From Neorhizobium vignae (GTDB lineage: Bacteria; Pseudomonadota; Alphaproteobacteria; Rhizobiales; Rhizobiaceae): a DNA stretch of 64,000 nucleotides. Position numbers and translations under genes: made by a program. Below, piece by piece: positions 57,402 to 64,000 of this stretch. Location: positions 1-64,000 of the forward strand of contig NZ_JNNU01000005.1 in NCBI RefSeq assembly GCF_000732195.1, read 5' to 3'. Under the pieces are notes generated by a model that searched no databases, was not told where the DNA came from, and was given only the letters and a program-made list of their open reading frames with translations. The number at the start of each line of letters is the position of its first letter. Position 1 is the stretch's first letter.

Positions 57402-57450
57402 AATTTGTTCTCATTTTGTTTGAGAGTCAATAAAAGAACAGACCGGAAAC
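57402..57450 (-). promoter_or_regulatory. Promoter with two near-consensus LexA boxes
   Basis: On the minus strand TTGACT (57430-57425) is followed by 17 bases and CAAATT (57407-57402). In that spacer lies GTTC-N7-GTTT (plus-strand reading, 57407-57421), one base off the GTTC-N7-GTTC consensus. A second one, GAAC-N7-AAAC, spans 57436-57450. LexA at both would block the micro-ORF and perhaps the downstream dnaE. Confidence 0.6.
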
Positions 57451-57704
57451 AAACATACCTCGATATCCTCCCTCACCTGGTAAACGATCCGTTAAACCGG
57501 CAATTGAACGCATGCGGGTACATCCGGACTTGGATCACCAATCCGGGCGCGGCAATGGTTCGGACGGGGCGCTGAAAGCTGCCTCGTAAGTTAGTTTATA
57601 GGTGACACCTCTCAGCGCCCCGTTCGGCGGTTGATATTCGCGACTCCGGTCCCTCTGCCGTGGCTTTCCCGGACGGTGTTCGTCTGACCCATGGCGCCCG
57701 TCCG

Positions 57705-57729
57705 AATCCTCGGGTTTAACCCGAGGATT
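57705..57729. repeat. CCTCGGG-type palindrome, copy 1
   Basis: AATCCTCGGGTT, one T centre and AACCCGAGGATT form a perfect 25-base inverted repeat. It is the same type as the copies at 58138 and 58208. Confidence 0.75.
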
Positions 57730-58137
57730 TATCGGCAAGGCTTCCATGGGTCTCCGCCGGTTTTCTCCGATGGTATCGGGCGGACTTTTGAAAATCCGGC
57801 GAAACCATCCGGTTTGCCACCCTGTGTGCCGCACAGGCACGCCCGGCGCGCTCCTTCGGGCATCAGAAGCAAGGGGCTCGGTCCGTATGCCCTTTGCTTC
57901 CCCCGTTGTCGCCGGAGGGAGACCATTTTCCGCGAACCCCGGATGGAAGGACTTACGTCGTTTCCTGCCCACCCGGCGCCGGTCCCGCCTCGCCGGCACG
58001 CCTGCCGGTGTATCCGTGACGGAACGGGGAGATTGTAGGCACGGGCCGGGAGGGCGGGGATGCGAGGGGAGCTAAGTGTTTGATGAGGCTGACGGGGAGG
58101 TGTCGAATATGCCCGGATAGGCCGGCGCTTGGGGCAT

Positions 58138-58165
58138 GGATCCTCGGGTCAAGCCCGCGGATGAC
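58138..58165. repeat. CCTCGGG-type palindrome, copy 2 (degenerate)
   Basis: ATCCTCGGGTCAAGCCCGCGGAT is an imperfect inverted repeat of the same family, written here in two parts for length: ATCCTCGGGTC then AAGCCCGCGGAT. Mismatches on the right arm indicate decay. Confidence 0.6.
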
Positions 58166-58207
58166 GGAGGAAGGGGCGGAGCACACCACCCAGCGGCGTC
58201 ATCCTCG

Positions 58208-58228
58208 TCCTCGGGTTAAACCCGAGGA
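58208..58228. repeat. CCTCGGG-type palindrome, copy 3
   Basis: TCCTCGGGTT, a one-base centre and AACCCGAGGA give a perfect 21-base inverted repeat, followed by further GACCCGAGGATCC fragments before the lolD stop codon. Confidence 0.75.
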
Positions 58229-58263
58229 TGACCCGAGGATCCAGACACACGGAATTCCGCGTC

Positions 58264-58947
58264 TCACATCTCGACGACCTTGCCGCCCTCTATCGTCACG
58301 CGGCGGTCCATGCGGCTGGCGAGGTCGTGATTGTGGGTGGCGATCAGGGCCGCGAGGCCCGACTGGCGCACCAGGGCTTCCAGCGCGTCGAAGACATAGG
58401 ATGCGGTCTTGGGGTCGAGATTGCCGGTCGGTTCGTCGGCAAGGAGCACGCGCGGGGCGTTGGCGACGGCACGGGCGATCGCCACGCGCTGCTGCTCGCC
58501 GCCGGACAGTTCGGAAGGACGGTGCTCGGCGCGGTGGCCGATGCGCATGTAGTCCAGGAGCTGGCTTGCCCGCTCCTTCGCCTCGGCCTTGGAAAGACCG
58601 GCGATCAGCTGCGGCATCATGATGTTCTCAACCGCGGTAAACTCCGGCAGGAGATGGTGGAACTGGTAGACGAAGCCGATCTGGTTACGGCGCATGGCAG
58701 TGCGCTCCGCATCGGGAAGCCCGTTGCAGGCATGCCCGGCGAGAAAGACCTCCCCTGCGTCCGGATGTTCGAGCAGGCCGGCCAGATGCAGCAGAGTCGA
58801 CTTGCCGGTGCCGGACGGGGCGACCAGCGCGACGATCTCGCCGGTCTTCAGGTCGAAATCAGCCCCCTTCAGGATCGAAAGCGTGGTCTCGCCCTGGCCA
58901 TAGTGACGTTCGACGCCCGAGAGCTGCAAGACGGTTTTGGGTGCCAT
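58264..58947 (-). CDS. lolD: Lipoprotein-releasing ABC transporter ATPase LolD
   Basis: 227 residues from ATG 58947. Walker A APSGTGKS at 43-50, signature LSGGEQQR near 144, Walker [10 protein letters not shown] near 165 and the H-loop in LIATHNHDL. It powers release of outer-membrane lipoproteins from the inner membrane. It follows the permease gene by 14 bases on the same strand. Confidence 0.93.
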   Translation of the reverse strand: MAPKTVLQLSGVERHYGQGETTLSILKGADFDLKTGEIVALVAPSGTGKSTLLHLAGLLEHPDAGEVFLAGHACNGLPDAERTAMRRNQIGFVYQFHHLLPEFTAVENIMMPQLIAGLSKAEAKERASQLLDYMRIGHRAEHRPSELSGGEQQRVAIARAVANAPRVLLADEPTGNLDPKTASYVFDALEALVRQSGLAALIATHNHDLASRMDRRVTIEGGKVVEM

Positions 58948-58961
58948 GAAGGATGTGGGTC

Positions 58962-60269
58962 CTATTCGTATCGAAGGGCCTGGACAGGATCGAGCCGGGA
59001 GGCCCGCCATGCCGGGAAGATGGTGGCGATGAAGGAAAGGACGAGCGCCATCATGACCACCGAGAAGGTCTCGCCAAAGCTCATCTCCGCCGGCAACTGG
59101 CTGAGGAAATAGAGCTGCGGATCGAAGAGGATGGTGCCCGAGATCCAGGAGAAGAACTGGCGGATCGATTCGACGTTGAGACAGACGACCACGCCGAGCA
59201 GGACGCCTGCGAAGGTCCCGACGAGGCCGATCGCCGCCCCGGTCATGAAGAAGATGCGCATGATCGCACCGGCCCCCGCACCCATGGTGCGCAGGATGGC
59301 GATATCGCTCCCCTTGTCCTTCACCAGCATGATCAGGCCGGAGATGATGTTGAGCGCCGCCACCAGCACGATCAGGGTCAGGATCATGAACATGACATTG
59401 CGCTCCACCTGAAGCGCTGAGAAGAAGGTCTGGTTGCGCTGCCGCCAGTCGGTGATGAAGATCTGGCGGCCAGCCGCCGCTTCGATCTTCGGGCGCAGAT
59501 CGTCGACATTGTCCGGATTGTCGATGAACAGCTCGATCGACTGAACCAGGCCTTCGGCGTTGAAATAGAGCTGTGATTCCTCGAGCGGCATATAGATGAT
59601 CGTCGCGTCGTATTCCGACATGCCGATCTCGAAAATACCGGAGACCGGATAGGATTTGACGCGCGGATTGACGCCCATCGGCGTCACGTCGCCTTCCGGC
59701 GAGATCAGGGTGATCTGGTCGCCGGCGGAAAGGCCGAGCTGCGCCGCTAGCCTGGAGCCGACCAGCACGCCCTGCCCCGAGGCAAAACCGACCATATCGC
59801 CGGACTTTACGTTGCCGGCGACTTCGGAGATCTTTTCGAGATCCTCTGGACGGACGCCGCGCACCAGCGCGCCGGAACCTGCACCGCCGCGGCCCGATGC
59901 CAGCGTCTGGCCCTCGACCAGCGGCAGCGCCATCCGCACAGCCGGGACGGCCGCGAATTTCTGGGTGAGCTCCGCATAATCCGTGAGCGGCCCGTCGATC
60001 GGCTGGACGATCATGTGGCCGTTGATGCCGAGAATGCGCGAGATCAGCTCGGTGCGAAAACCGTTCATCACCGCCATGACGATGATCAGCGTCGCGACGC
60101 CGAGCATGATGCCGATGAAGGAAAAGCCGGCGATGACCGAGATGAAGGCCTCGCGGCGGCGCGAGCGCAGGTAGCGCCAGGCGACCATCCGCTCGAAGGC
60201 CGAGAAAGGACCGGCCGCAGGCGAACCACCCGTCTTTACCGCTTCACCATTCGCCGCGACACTCGCCAT
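58962..60269 (-). CDS. Lipoprotein-releasing ABC transporter permease LolC/LolE
   Basis: 435 residues. One N-terminal membrane helix after [17 protein letters not shown] (near 28-45), a large periplasmic domain (about 75-275), then three membrane helices and a short tail ending PVQALRYE. This is the FtsX-like permease layout. Alphaproteobacteria often have one LolC/E-type permease with LolD, as here, rather than separate C and E proteins; which name applies cannot be decided. Confidence 0.92.
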   Translation of the reverse strand: MASVAANGEAVKTGGSPAAGPFSAFERMVAWRYLRSRRREAFISVIAGFSFIGIMLGVATLIIVMAVMNGFRTELISRILGINGHMIVQPIDGPLTDYAELTQKFAAVPAVRMALPLVEGQTLASGRGGAGSGALVRGVRPEDLEKISEVAGNVKSGDMVGFASGQGVLVGSRLAAQLGLSAGDQITLISPEGDVTPMGVNPRVKSYPVSGIFEIGMSEYDATIIYMPLEESQLYFNAEGLVQSIELFIDNPDNVDDLRPKIEAAAGRQIFITDWRQRNQTFFSALQVERNVMFMILTLIVLVAALNIISGLIMLVKDKGSDIAILRTMGAGAGAIMRIFFMTGAAIGLVGTFAGVLLGVVVCLNVESIRQFFSWISGTILFDPQLYFLSQLPAEMSFGETFSVVMMALVLSFIATIFPAWRASRLDPVQALRYE

Positions 60270-60323
60270 GCCATTTCCTCAACCTGCCGAAGGCGGGAAA
60301 TCCGCCGTGATACGCCGACCGGC

Positions 60324-61649
60324 TTATCGGCCGGCGAGCCTGTTCATGGCCGCTTCGACGGTCAGCGTTTCGCGCTCGCCGGTCTTGCGGTCCTTGACCT
60401 CCACTTCGCCTGACGCGGCGGAGCGGGGTCCGACAATCACCTGGACCGGCACGCCGATCAGGTCGGCGGTCGCGAACTTGGTGCCGGCGCGCTCGTCCGT
60501 ATCGTCGTAGAGCACGTCCTTGCCGACCGTTGCGAGGCCGCCATAGAGCGTTTCGCAGATGCGGTCGCAGGCCTCGTCGCCGGGCTTCATGTTGATCACC
60601 ACGACGTCGAACGGCGCGACCGATGCCGGCCAGATGATTCCGTTGTCGTCATGCGATGCTTCGATGATGGCGGGAACAAGGCGTGTCGGGCCGATACCGT
60701 AGGAACCCATGTGGACATGGTGTTCCTTGCCGTCCGGTCCCTGCACCTTGGCGCCCATCGGCTCGGAATATTTGGTGCCGAAATAGAAGATGTGGCCGAC
60801 TTCGATACCGCGGGCGGACAGCCGGTCGGTCTCGGGAATGGCGTTAAACGCTTCCTCGTCGTGCATTTCCGAGGTCGCGGCATAGACGGACGTCCACTTG
60901 TCGAAGACCGCCTGCATGGCCCCGACGTCATCGAAATCGGTATCCGTGCTGGGGATGTCGAAATTGACGAAATCCTTGTGGGAAAACACCTCCGACTCGC
61001 CGGTCTCGGCAAGGATGATGAATTCGTGGGACAGGTTGCCGCCGATCGGGCCGGTATCGGCGCGCATCGGAATAGCGCGAAGCCCAAGCCTGGAAAAGGT
61101 GCGCAGATAGGCGGTGAACATCTTGCGATAGGAATGCTCGGCGCCTTCCTTGGTCAGGTCGAAGGAATAGGCGTCCTTCATCAGGAATTCGCGCGAGCGC
61201 ATGGTGCCGAAGCGCGGGCGGATCTCGTCACGGAACTTCAGCTGGATGTGATAGAGGTTGAGCGGCAGGTTCTTGTAGGACTTGACGTAGGACCGGAAGA
61301 TGTCCGTGATCATTTCCTCGTTGGTGGGGCCGTAGAGCATGGGCCGCTCCTGGCGGTCCTTGATGCGCAGCATCTCCTTGCCATAGGCGTCGTAGCGACC
61401 GCTTTCCTGCCAGAGTTCGGCGGACTGCAGCGTCGGCATCAGCACCTCGATGGCGCCGGCACGGTTCTGCTCCTCGCGGATGATGTTGTCGACCTTGTCG
61501 AGCACGCGCTTGCCGAGCGGCAGCCAGGAATAGATGCCCTGGCTCTGCTGGCGGATCATGCCGGCACGCAGCATCAGCCGGTGGGACACGATTTCCGCTT
61601 CCTTGGGGTTTTCCTTCAGGATGGGCATAAAATAGCGGGACAGGCGCAT
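60324..61649 (-). CDS. proS: Prolyl-tRNA synthetase (short form without editing insert)
   Basis: 441 residues. Class II motif 1 and 2 region includes [36 protein letters not shown] and [26 protein letters not shown]; the anticodon domain is at the C-terminus. It is about 130 residues shorter than E. coli ProRS because the INS editing domain between motifs 2 and 3 is absent, as in alphaproteobacteria and mitochondria. A separate YbaK-like editing factor may compensate elsewhere. Confidence 0.96.
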   Translation of the reverse strand: MRLSRYFMPILKENPKEAEIVSHRLMLRAGMIRQQSQGIYSWLPLGKRVLDKVDNIIREEQNRAGAIEVLMPTLQSAELWQESGRYDAYGKEMLRIKDRQERPMLYGPTNEEMITDIFRSYVKSYKNLPLNLYHIQLKFRDEIRPRFGTMRSREFLMKDAYSFDLTKEGAEHSYRKMFTAYLRTFSRLGLRAIPMRADTGPIGGNLSHEFIILAETGESEVFSHKDFVNFDIPSTDTDFDDVGAMQAVFDKWTSVYAATSEMHDEEAFNAIPETDRLSARGIEVGHIFYFGTKYSEPMGAKVQGPDGKEHHVHMGSYGIGPTRLVPAIIEASHDDNGIIWPASVAPFDVVVINMKPGDEACDRICETLYGGLATVGKDVLYDDTDERAGTKFATADLIGVPVQVIVGPRSAASGEVEVKDRKTGERETLTVEAAMNRLAGR

Positions 61650-61896
61650 CGCGATTTCCGAGGTTGTCGGGCCTACCCTCAGGACGCGAGGAATCGGCCA
61701 TTTTCTTCAACGATATTGGGAGGTACATAGCCGTTCCTCAGGCCCAAGGGAACCCGCCCCAGCATGAATCGCACGTTGTTCACGAATCTGCGCCGGCACT
61801 CCAGACCTGCCAAAAGCGGGGATTTCGTGGCAAGCGTGCGACATTTTTGTCAACTGAAAAATTTTATCGAAGTGTAGCAAAAATACAAAAAAAGCG

Positions 61897-61925
61897 GATG
61901 ACAAAGCACATCCTTTGAGCTAGGT
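61897..61925 (+). promoter_or_regulatory. Possible promoter of the small RNA upstream of proS
   Basis: ATGACA (61898-61903) and CTAGGT (61920-61925) are separated by 16 bases. They match sigma70-type elements moderately, and the expected start near 61932 fits an RNA of about 147 bases ending at the strong terminator. Confidence 0.4.
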
Positions 61926-61931
61926 TCAGCT

Positions 61932-62078
61932 CACAAAAGAGGCAAGGAGTTCAAATTCTTGCCATTTCGCGGTCAAGTCTTGGGAGGATCAGATCTTAGG
62001 CGCGCTTGTCGCAGCCCCGGTAACGGTTAAGGATCACGCGACACTATAAACAAGGCTTAACCGCCTTGTTTTTTTTTG
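61932..62078 (+). ncRNA. Candidate trans-encoded small RNA (alpha-r9-like by position)
   Basis: No protein frame, but a probable promoter and a very strong terminator delimit about 147 bases of plus-strand RNA. It contains a hairpin GGCAAG/CTTGCC near 61941-61962. From memory, the rhizobial alpha-r9 (Smr9C) sRNA family is about 145-158 bases and lies next to proS, so this is a positional candidate; sequence identity to the family was not checked. Confidence 0.5.
62048..62078 (+). terminator. Strong Rho-independent terminator
   Basis: AAACAAGGC (62048-62056) pairs perfectly with GCCTTGTTT (62063-62071) around TTAACC and runs into nine Ts. It faces the plus strand where no coding gene precedes it, supporting a small RNA upstream. 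Confidence 0.9.
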
Positions 62079-62186
62079 CTTTCTCGCCAGTCCGCAGGGT
62101 CACGGGTGTGCCTTCGCCGCCGCTCCTATGCCCGCAAATCATGACAGGGGAATGACAGGCACCGATGCCTGCCTTATTCGTGGGCG

Positions 62187-62456
62187 TCAGTCGAAAGTCG
62201 GCACGATGACGGGAATATCGGCAATGCCGACGCCGAAATAGGCGGATGCAACGTAATAGCCCACGTAGATCAGCGACGAGATCACCGTCGTCAGCAGGAT
62301 GACACGGCCGCCGCGAAACCGGGACGGGGCGCTTTCCACAGTCCCGTTGGTCACCTCGCCGTCTTCCTGCTGGCTGCGATAGCCGAGCGGAAGGACGATG
62401 AAGAGCACGGTCCACCAGATGATGAAGTAGATGGCGGCAACCGTCAAAAGCGGCAT
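62187..62456 (-). CDS. DUF1467 small membrane protein
   Basis: 89 residues with two membrane helices (AAIYFIIWWTVLFIVLPLGY near 7-26 and VILLTTVISSLIYVGYYVASAYF near 52-74) and a short polar loop. The N-terminal pattern WWTVLFIVLPLGYRSQ is the DUF1467 hallmark. Function unknown; it is conserved beside mce and proS in rhizobia. Confidence 0.85.
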   Translation of the reverse strand: MPLLTVAAIYFIIWWTVLFIVLPLGYRSQQEDGEVTNGTVESAPSRFRGGRVILLTTVISSLIYVGYYVASAYFGVGIADIPVIVPTFD

Positions 62457-62557
62457 GGTTTCGACTCGCTTCCGGTTCGAAGAATTGGCGCCTTATAGGC
62501 CTAAAGGCCGCCAAGCTCAAACCTGCATGCCCGGACGTGATGTCACAGTGGCGGGGT

Positions 62558-62962
62558 TCAGACCTGTTCCAGCTCGACCAGGGTGCCGTTGAAGTCCTTC
62601 GGATGCAGGAAAAGCACAGGTTTTCCATGGGCTCCGATCTTCGGATTGCCGTCTCCGAGGACACGGGCACCGACCGCCTTCAGCTTGTCGCGAACGGCGA
62701 TGATATCGTCCACCTCATAGCAGATATGATGCATGCCGCCGGACGGGTTCTTCTCGAGGAAGGCCGCGATCGGCGAATCGGGCCCGAGCGGCTCGAGCAG
62801 TTCCACCTTGGTGTTGGGAAGTTCGACGAAGACCACGGTGACGCCATGCTCCGGCAAGGCCTGGGCCTGGGAGACGCGGGCGCCGAGCGTATCGCGATAG
62901 GTCGTGGTCGCGCTGCCAAGATCCGGCACGGCGATGGCGATGTGATTGACGCGTCCGAGCAT
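62558..62962 (-). CDS. mce: Methylmalonyl-CoA epimerase
   Basis: 134 residues, one VOC-fold unit pair. Metal ligands lie in GRVNHIAIAVPDL (His7), VFVELPNTKVELLEP, GGMHHICYEVDD and NGTLVELEQ. It interconverts 2R and 2S methylmalonyl-CoA in propionyl-CoA use. It is upstream of the DUF1467 gene and downstream of rnj on the same strand. Confidence 0.92.
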   Translation of the reverse strand: MLGRVNHIAIAVPDLGSATTTYRDTLGARVSQAQALPEHGVTVVFVELPNTKVELLEPLGPDSPIAAFLEKNPSGGMHHICYEVDDIIAVRDKLKAVGARVLGDGNPKIGAHGKPVLFLHPKDFNGTLVELEQV

Positions 62963-63015
62963 GTTTGTCCTCCCGAGTATGTGCTATGGAAAACGGAAAA
63001 GGCTGCCGAATTGCC

Positions 63016-63076
63016 CGGCAATACCCCCTCTGCCCTGCCGGGCATCTCCCCCTCAAGGGGGGAGATCGCCCCGCGG
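63016..63076. repeat. ATCTCCCCC palindromic intergenic repeat
   Basis: ATCTCCCCC (63044-63052) and GGGGGAGAT (63058-63066) form a hairpin in a GC-rich surround between mce and rnj. This CTCCCC...GGGGAG form resembles the widespread rhizobial intergenic repeats, from memory. Confidence 0.6.
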
Positions 63077-63115
63077 CCTGTCCCTATTCCAAAGTCCCCG
63101 CGACCTCTCCGTCCC

Positions 63116-64000
63116 TCAGAGACGGGTTACGAACACCGTCACGATCGGTTTCTTGCCCCAGGCCTCGTTGGCGGTGGAGCGGACGGCGCGGCGGATGGCC
63201 TCGCGGACCATGTCGAGATCCTTGCGGCGGGCACGCGGGATGCTTTCAACGGCGCCGAGCACGGCGTCGTAAAGCGTATCCTCCATGTCCTCACCCTCGT
63301 CGTCGAATTCCGGCAGACCGAAGGCGATGAGATCGGGATCGGTCACGAAGTCATAGCGGGTGTCGAGCAGGACGTTAATGGAAACATGGCCGACGAAGGA
63401 GAGCTTGCGGCGGTCGCCGATGCCCATTTCCTCGAAATCGCCGATCAGCTTGCCGTCCTTGAAGATACGCCCATGCGGCGCTTCGCCGATCACCTCGGCC
63501 GGGCCGGGCGCAAGACGCAGAATATCGCCGTTGCGGACCCGCGGAATGGTCTTGATGCCGGCGGAGGCTCCGAGTTCGGCCTGGGCCGTCAGGTGAGCCG
63601 CTTCGCCGTGGACCGGAACGAGGATCTGCGGGCGGGTCCATTCGTACATCTGCACCAGTTCGCTGCGGCGCGGGTGGCCGGAGACGTGGACGAGCGCGTC
63701 GCTGTCGGTGACGATCTTGATACCCTGCTCGATCAGGCCGTTCTTGATCTCGATGATCGCCTTCTCGTTGCCGGGAATGGTACGCGAGGAAAAGACCACC
63801 GTATCGCCCGATGTCAGCGCCACATGGCGCATCTCGTCGCGGGCGATCTTGGCGAGTGCCGCGCGCGGCTCGCCCTGGCTGCCGGTCAGGATCACGACGA
63901 TCTTGTCGCGCGGGATATAGCCGTATTCGTCCTCGGCGATGAAGGGTTTGAGGCCTTCCATGATGCCGATGTCGCGGGCAACGCCGACGACGCGCTTCAG
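63116..64000 (-). CDS. rnj: Ribonuclease J, C-terminal part (gene runs off the window)
   Basis: At least 295 residues remain open at 64000; the N-terminal metallo-beta-lactamase part is outside. What is visible is the beta-CASP region and C-terminal domain of RNase J: VVILTGSQGEPRAAL, TVVFSSRTIPGNEKAI, VHVSGHPRRSELVQMYEWTRPQILVPVHGEAAHL and VGHVSINVLLDTRYDF. RNase J is an endo/5'-3' exoribonuclease. Finding it with rne in one window is normal in Rhizobiales, which keep both. Confidence 0.93.
   Translation of the reverse strand: MKRVVGVARDIGIMEGLKPFIAEDEYGYIPRDKIVVILTGSQGEPRAALAKIARDEMRHVALTSGDTVVFSSRTIPGNEKAIIEIKNGLIEQGIKIVTDSDALVHVSGHPRRSELVQMYEWTRPQILVPVHGEAAHLTAQAELGASAGIKTIPRVRNGDILRLAPGPAEVIGEAPHGRIFKDGKLIGDFEEMGIGDRRKLSFVGHVSINVLLDTRYDFVTDPDLIAFGLPEFDDEGEDMEDTLYDAVLGAVESIPRARRKDLDMVREAIRRAVRSTANEAWGKKPIVTVFVTRL

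Larger units (their letters stand above)
57451..58263. other. Repeat-rich gene-free region between dnaE leader and lolD
   Basis: About 800 bases with no supported gene. Frames of 60-180 codons on both strands encode peptides such as PRVKPED and RGLDPRIH, typical of translated palindromic repeats, and share no domain. Three copies of a palindrome with CCTCGGG and CCCGAGG arms are present (57705-57729, 58138-58165, 58208-58228). The rest has many GC-rich inverted repeats. Confidence 0.55.

Noticed and set aside
57386..57410. GTTC at 57386 and GTTC at 57407 as a LexA box
   Set aside because: Spacing is 17 bases instead of seven; the better site is 57407-57421.
57540..58040. Possible RNase P RNA or other structural RNA in the repeat-rich region
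   Set aside because: The conserved RNase P core (GAGGAAAGTCC type) and other known RNA signatures are absent.
57535..58189. Several 65-180 codon frames on both strands (for example 57535-57999, 57746-58075, 57953-58189)
   Set aside because: They are translations of palindromic repeats (PRVKPED, RGLDPRIH type peptides) and overlap each other on both strands; no domains.
61664..61918. 84-codon plus-strand frame divergent from proS
   Set aside because: Begins inside proS upstream DNA, no Shine-Dalgarno, and ends before the sRNA promoter; no domain.

Overview
The window is a 64 kb piece of a GC-rich alphaproteobacterial chromosome. Gene content and order (rlmB with tRNA-Tyr/tRNA-Gly, mrcA-prfB, rne, aroQ-accB-accC-aat, an NDUFA12-type complex I accessory gene, split gatB and gatCA, pyrB-pyrC'-plsY-dprA-topA-rnr, rpmG, pleD-divK, dinB, dnaE, lolDC-proS-mce-rnj) point to Rhizobiales, most likely Rhizobiaceae. 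Species is not decidable from the sequence alone. No prophage, insertion sequence, CRISPR array or rRNA operon was seen, and this is mostly conserved core genome. The interest lies in the small genes and regulatory DNA between the core genes.

Layout. 0.3-6 kb: tRNA-Gly and tRNA-Tyr from one clear promoter, rlmB, cysQ, UDP-glucose dehydrogenase, a small secreted protein, a lytic transglycosylase, a Gly/Ser-rich secreted protein and tRNA-Thr. 6-18 kb: nadK, a TetR/MFS divergent pair with a visible operator, prfB with the programmed +1 frameshift site, PBP1A, the cell-wall amidase and RNase E. 18-26 kb: a DsbA-like protein, aroQ, accBC, aat, then a minus-strand run of gatB, two GNATs, a possible micro-ORF, NDUFA12 and DUF2155. 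26-31 kb: DUF1294, GNAT, YjhX-like, gatCA, an UPF0173 hydrolase, ruvX and a small membrane-protein pair. 31-35 kb: a TetR/AEC transporter pair and an AidB-like acyl-CoA dehydrogenase. 35-47 kb: pyrB, a dihydroorotase-like protein without metal ligands, plsY, dprA, topA, rnr, DUF983, NUDIX, MFS and rpmG. 47-57 kb: pleD-divK, DUF3572, a HAD-like protein, dinB, an L,D-transpeptidase and dnaE. 57-64 kb: lolDC, proS, a probable sRNA, DUF1467, mce and the 3' part of rnj.

The most interesting element is a 28-codon membrane micro-ORF (57286-57372, minus) just upstream of dnaE. It has a good Shine-Dalgarno, a sigma70-like promoter, and a near-consensus alphaproteobacterial LexA box inside that promoter, with a second one further upstream. 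Size, hydrophobicity and SOS-type control recall Caulobacter SidA, a 29-residue SOS-induced division inhibitor. A perfect GTTC-N7-GTTC LexA box also sits directly before dinB. Other points: a 56-codon membrane micro-ORF with a CtrA-type box before a DUF6105-like gene, a 36-codon ORF joined by ATGA overlaps to both neighbours, an alpha-r9-like sRNA candidate next to proS, and an AT-rich gene-free gap between rpmG and pleD with outward-facing terminator-like hairpins.
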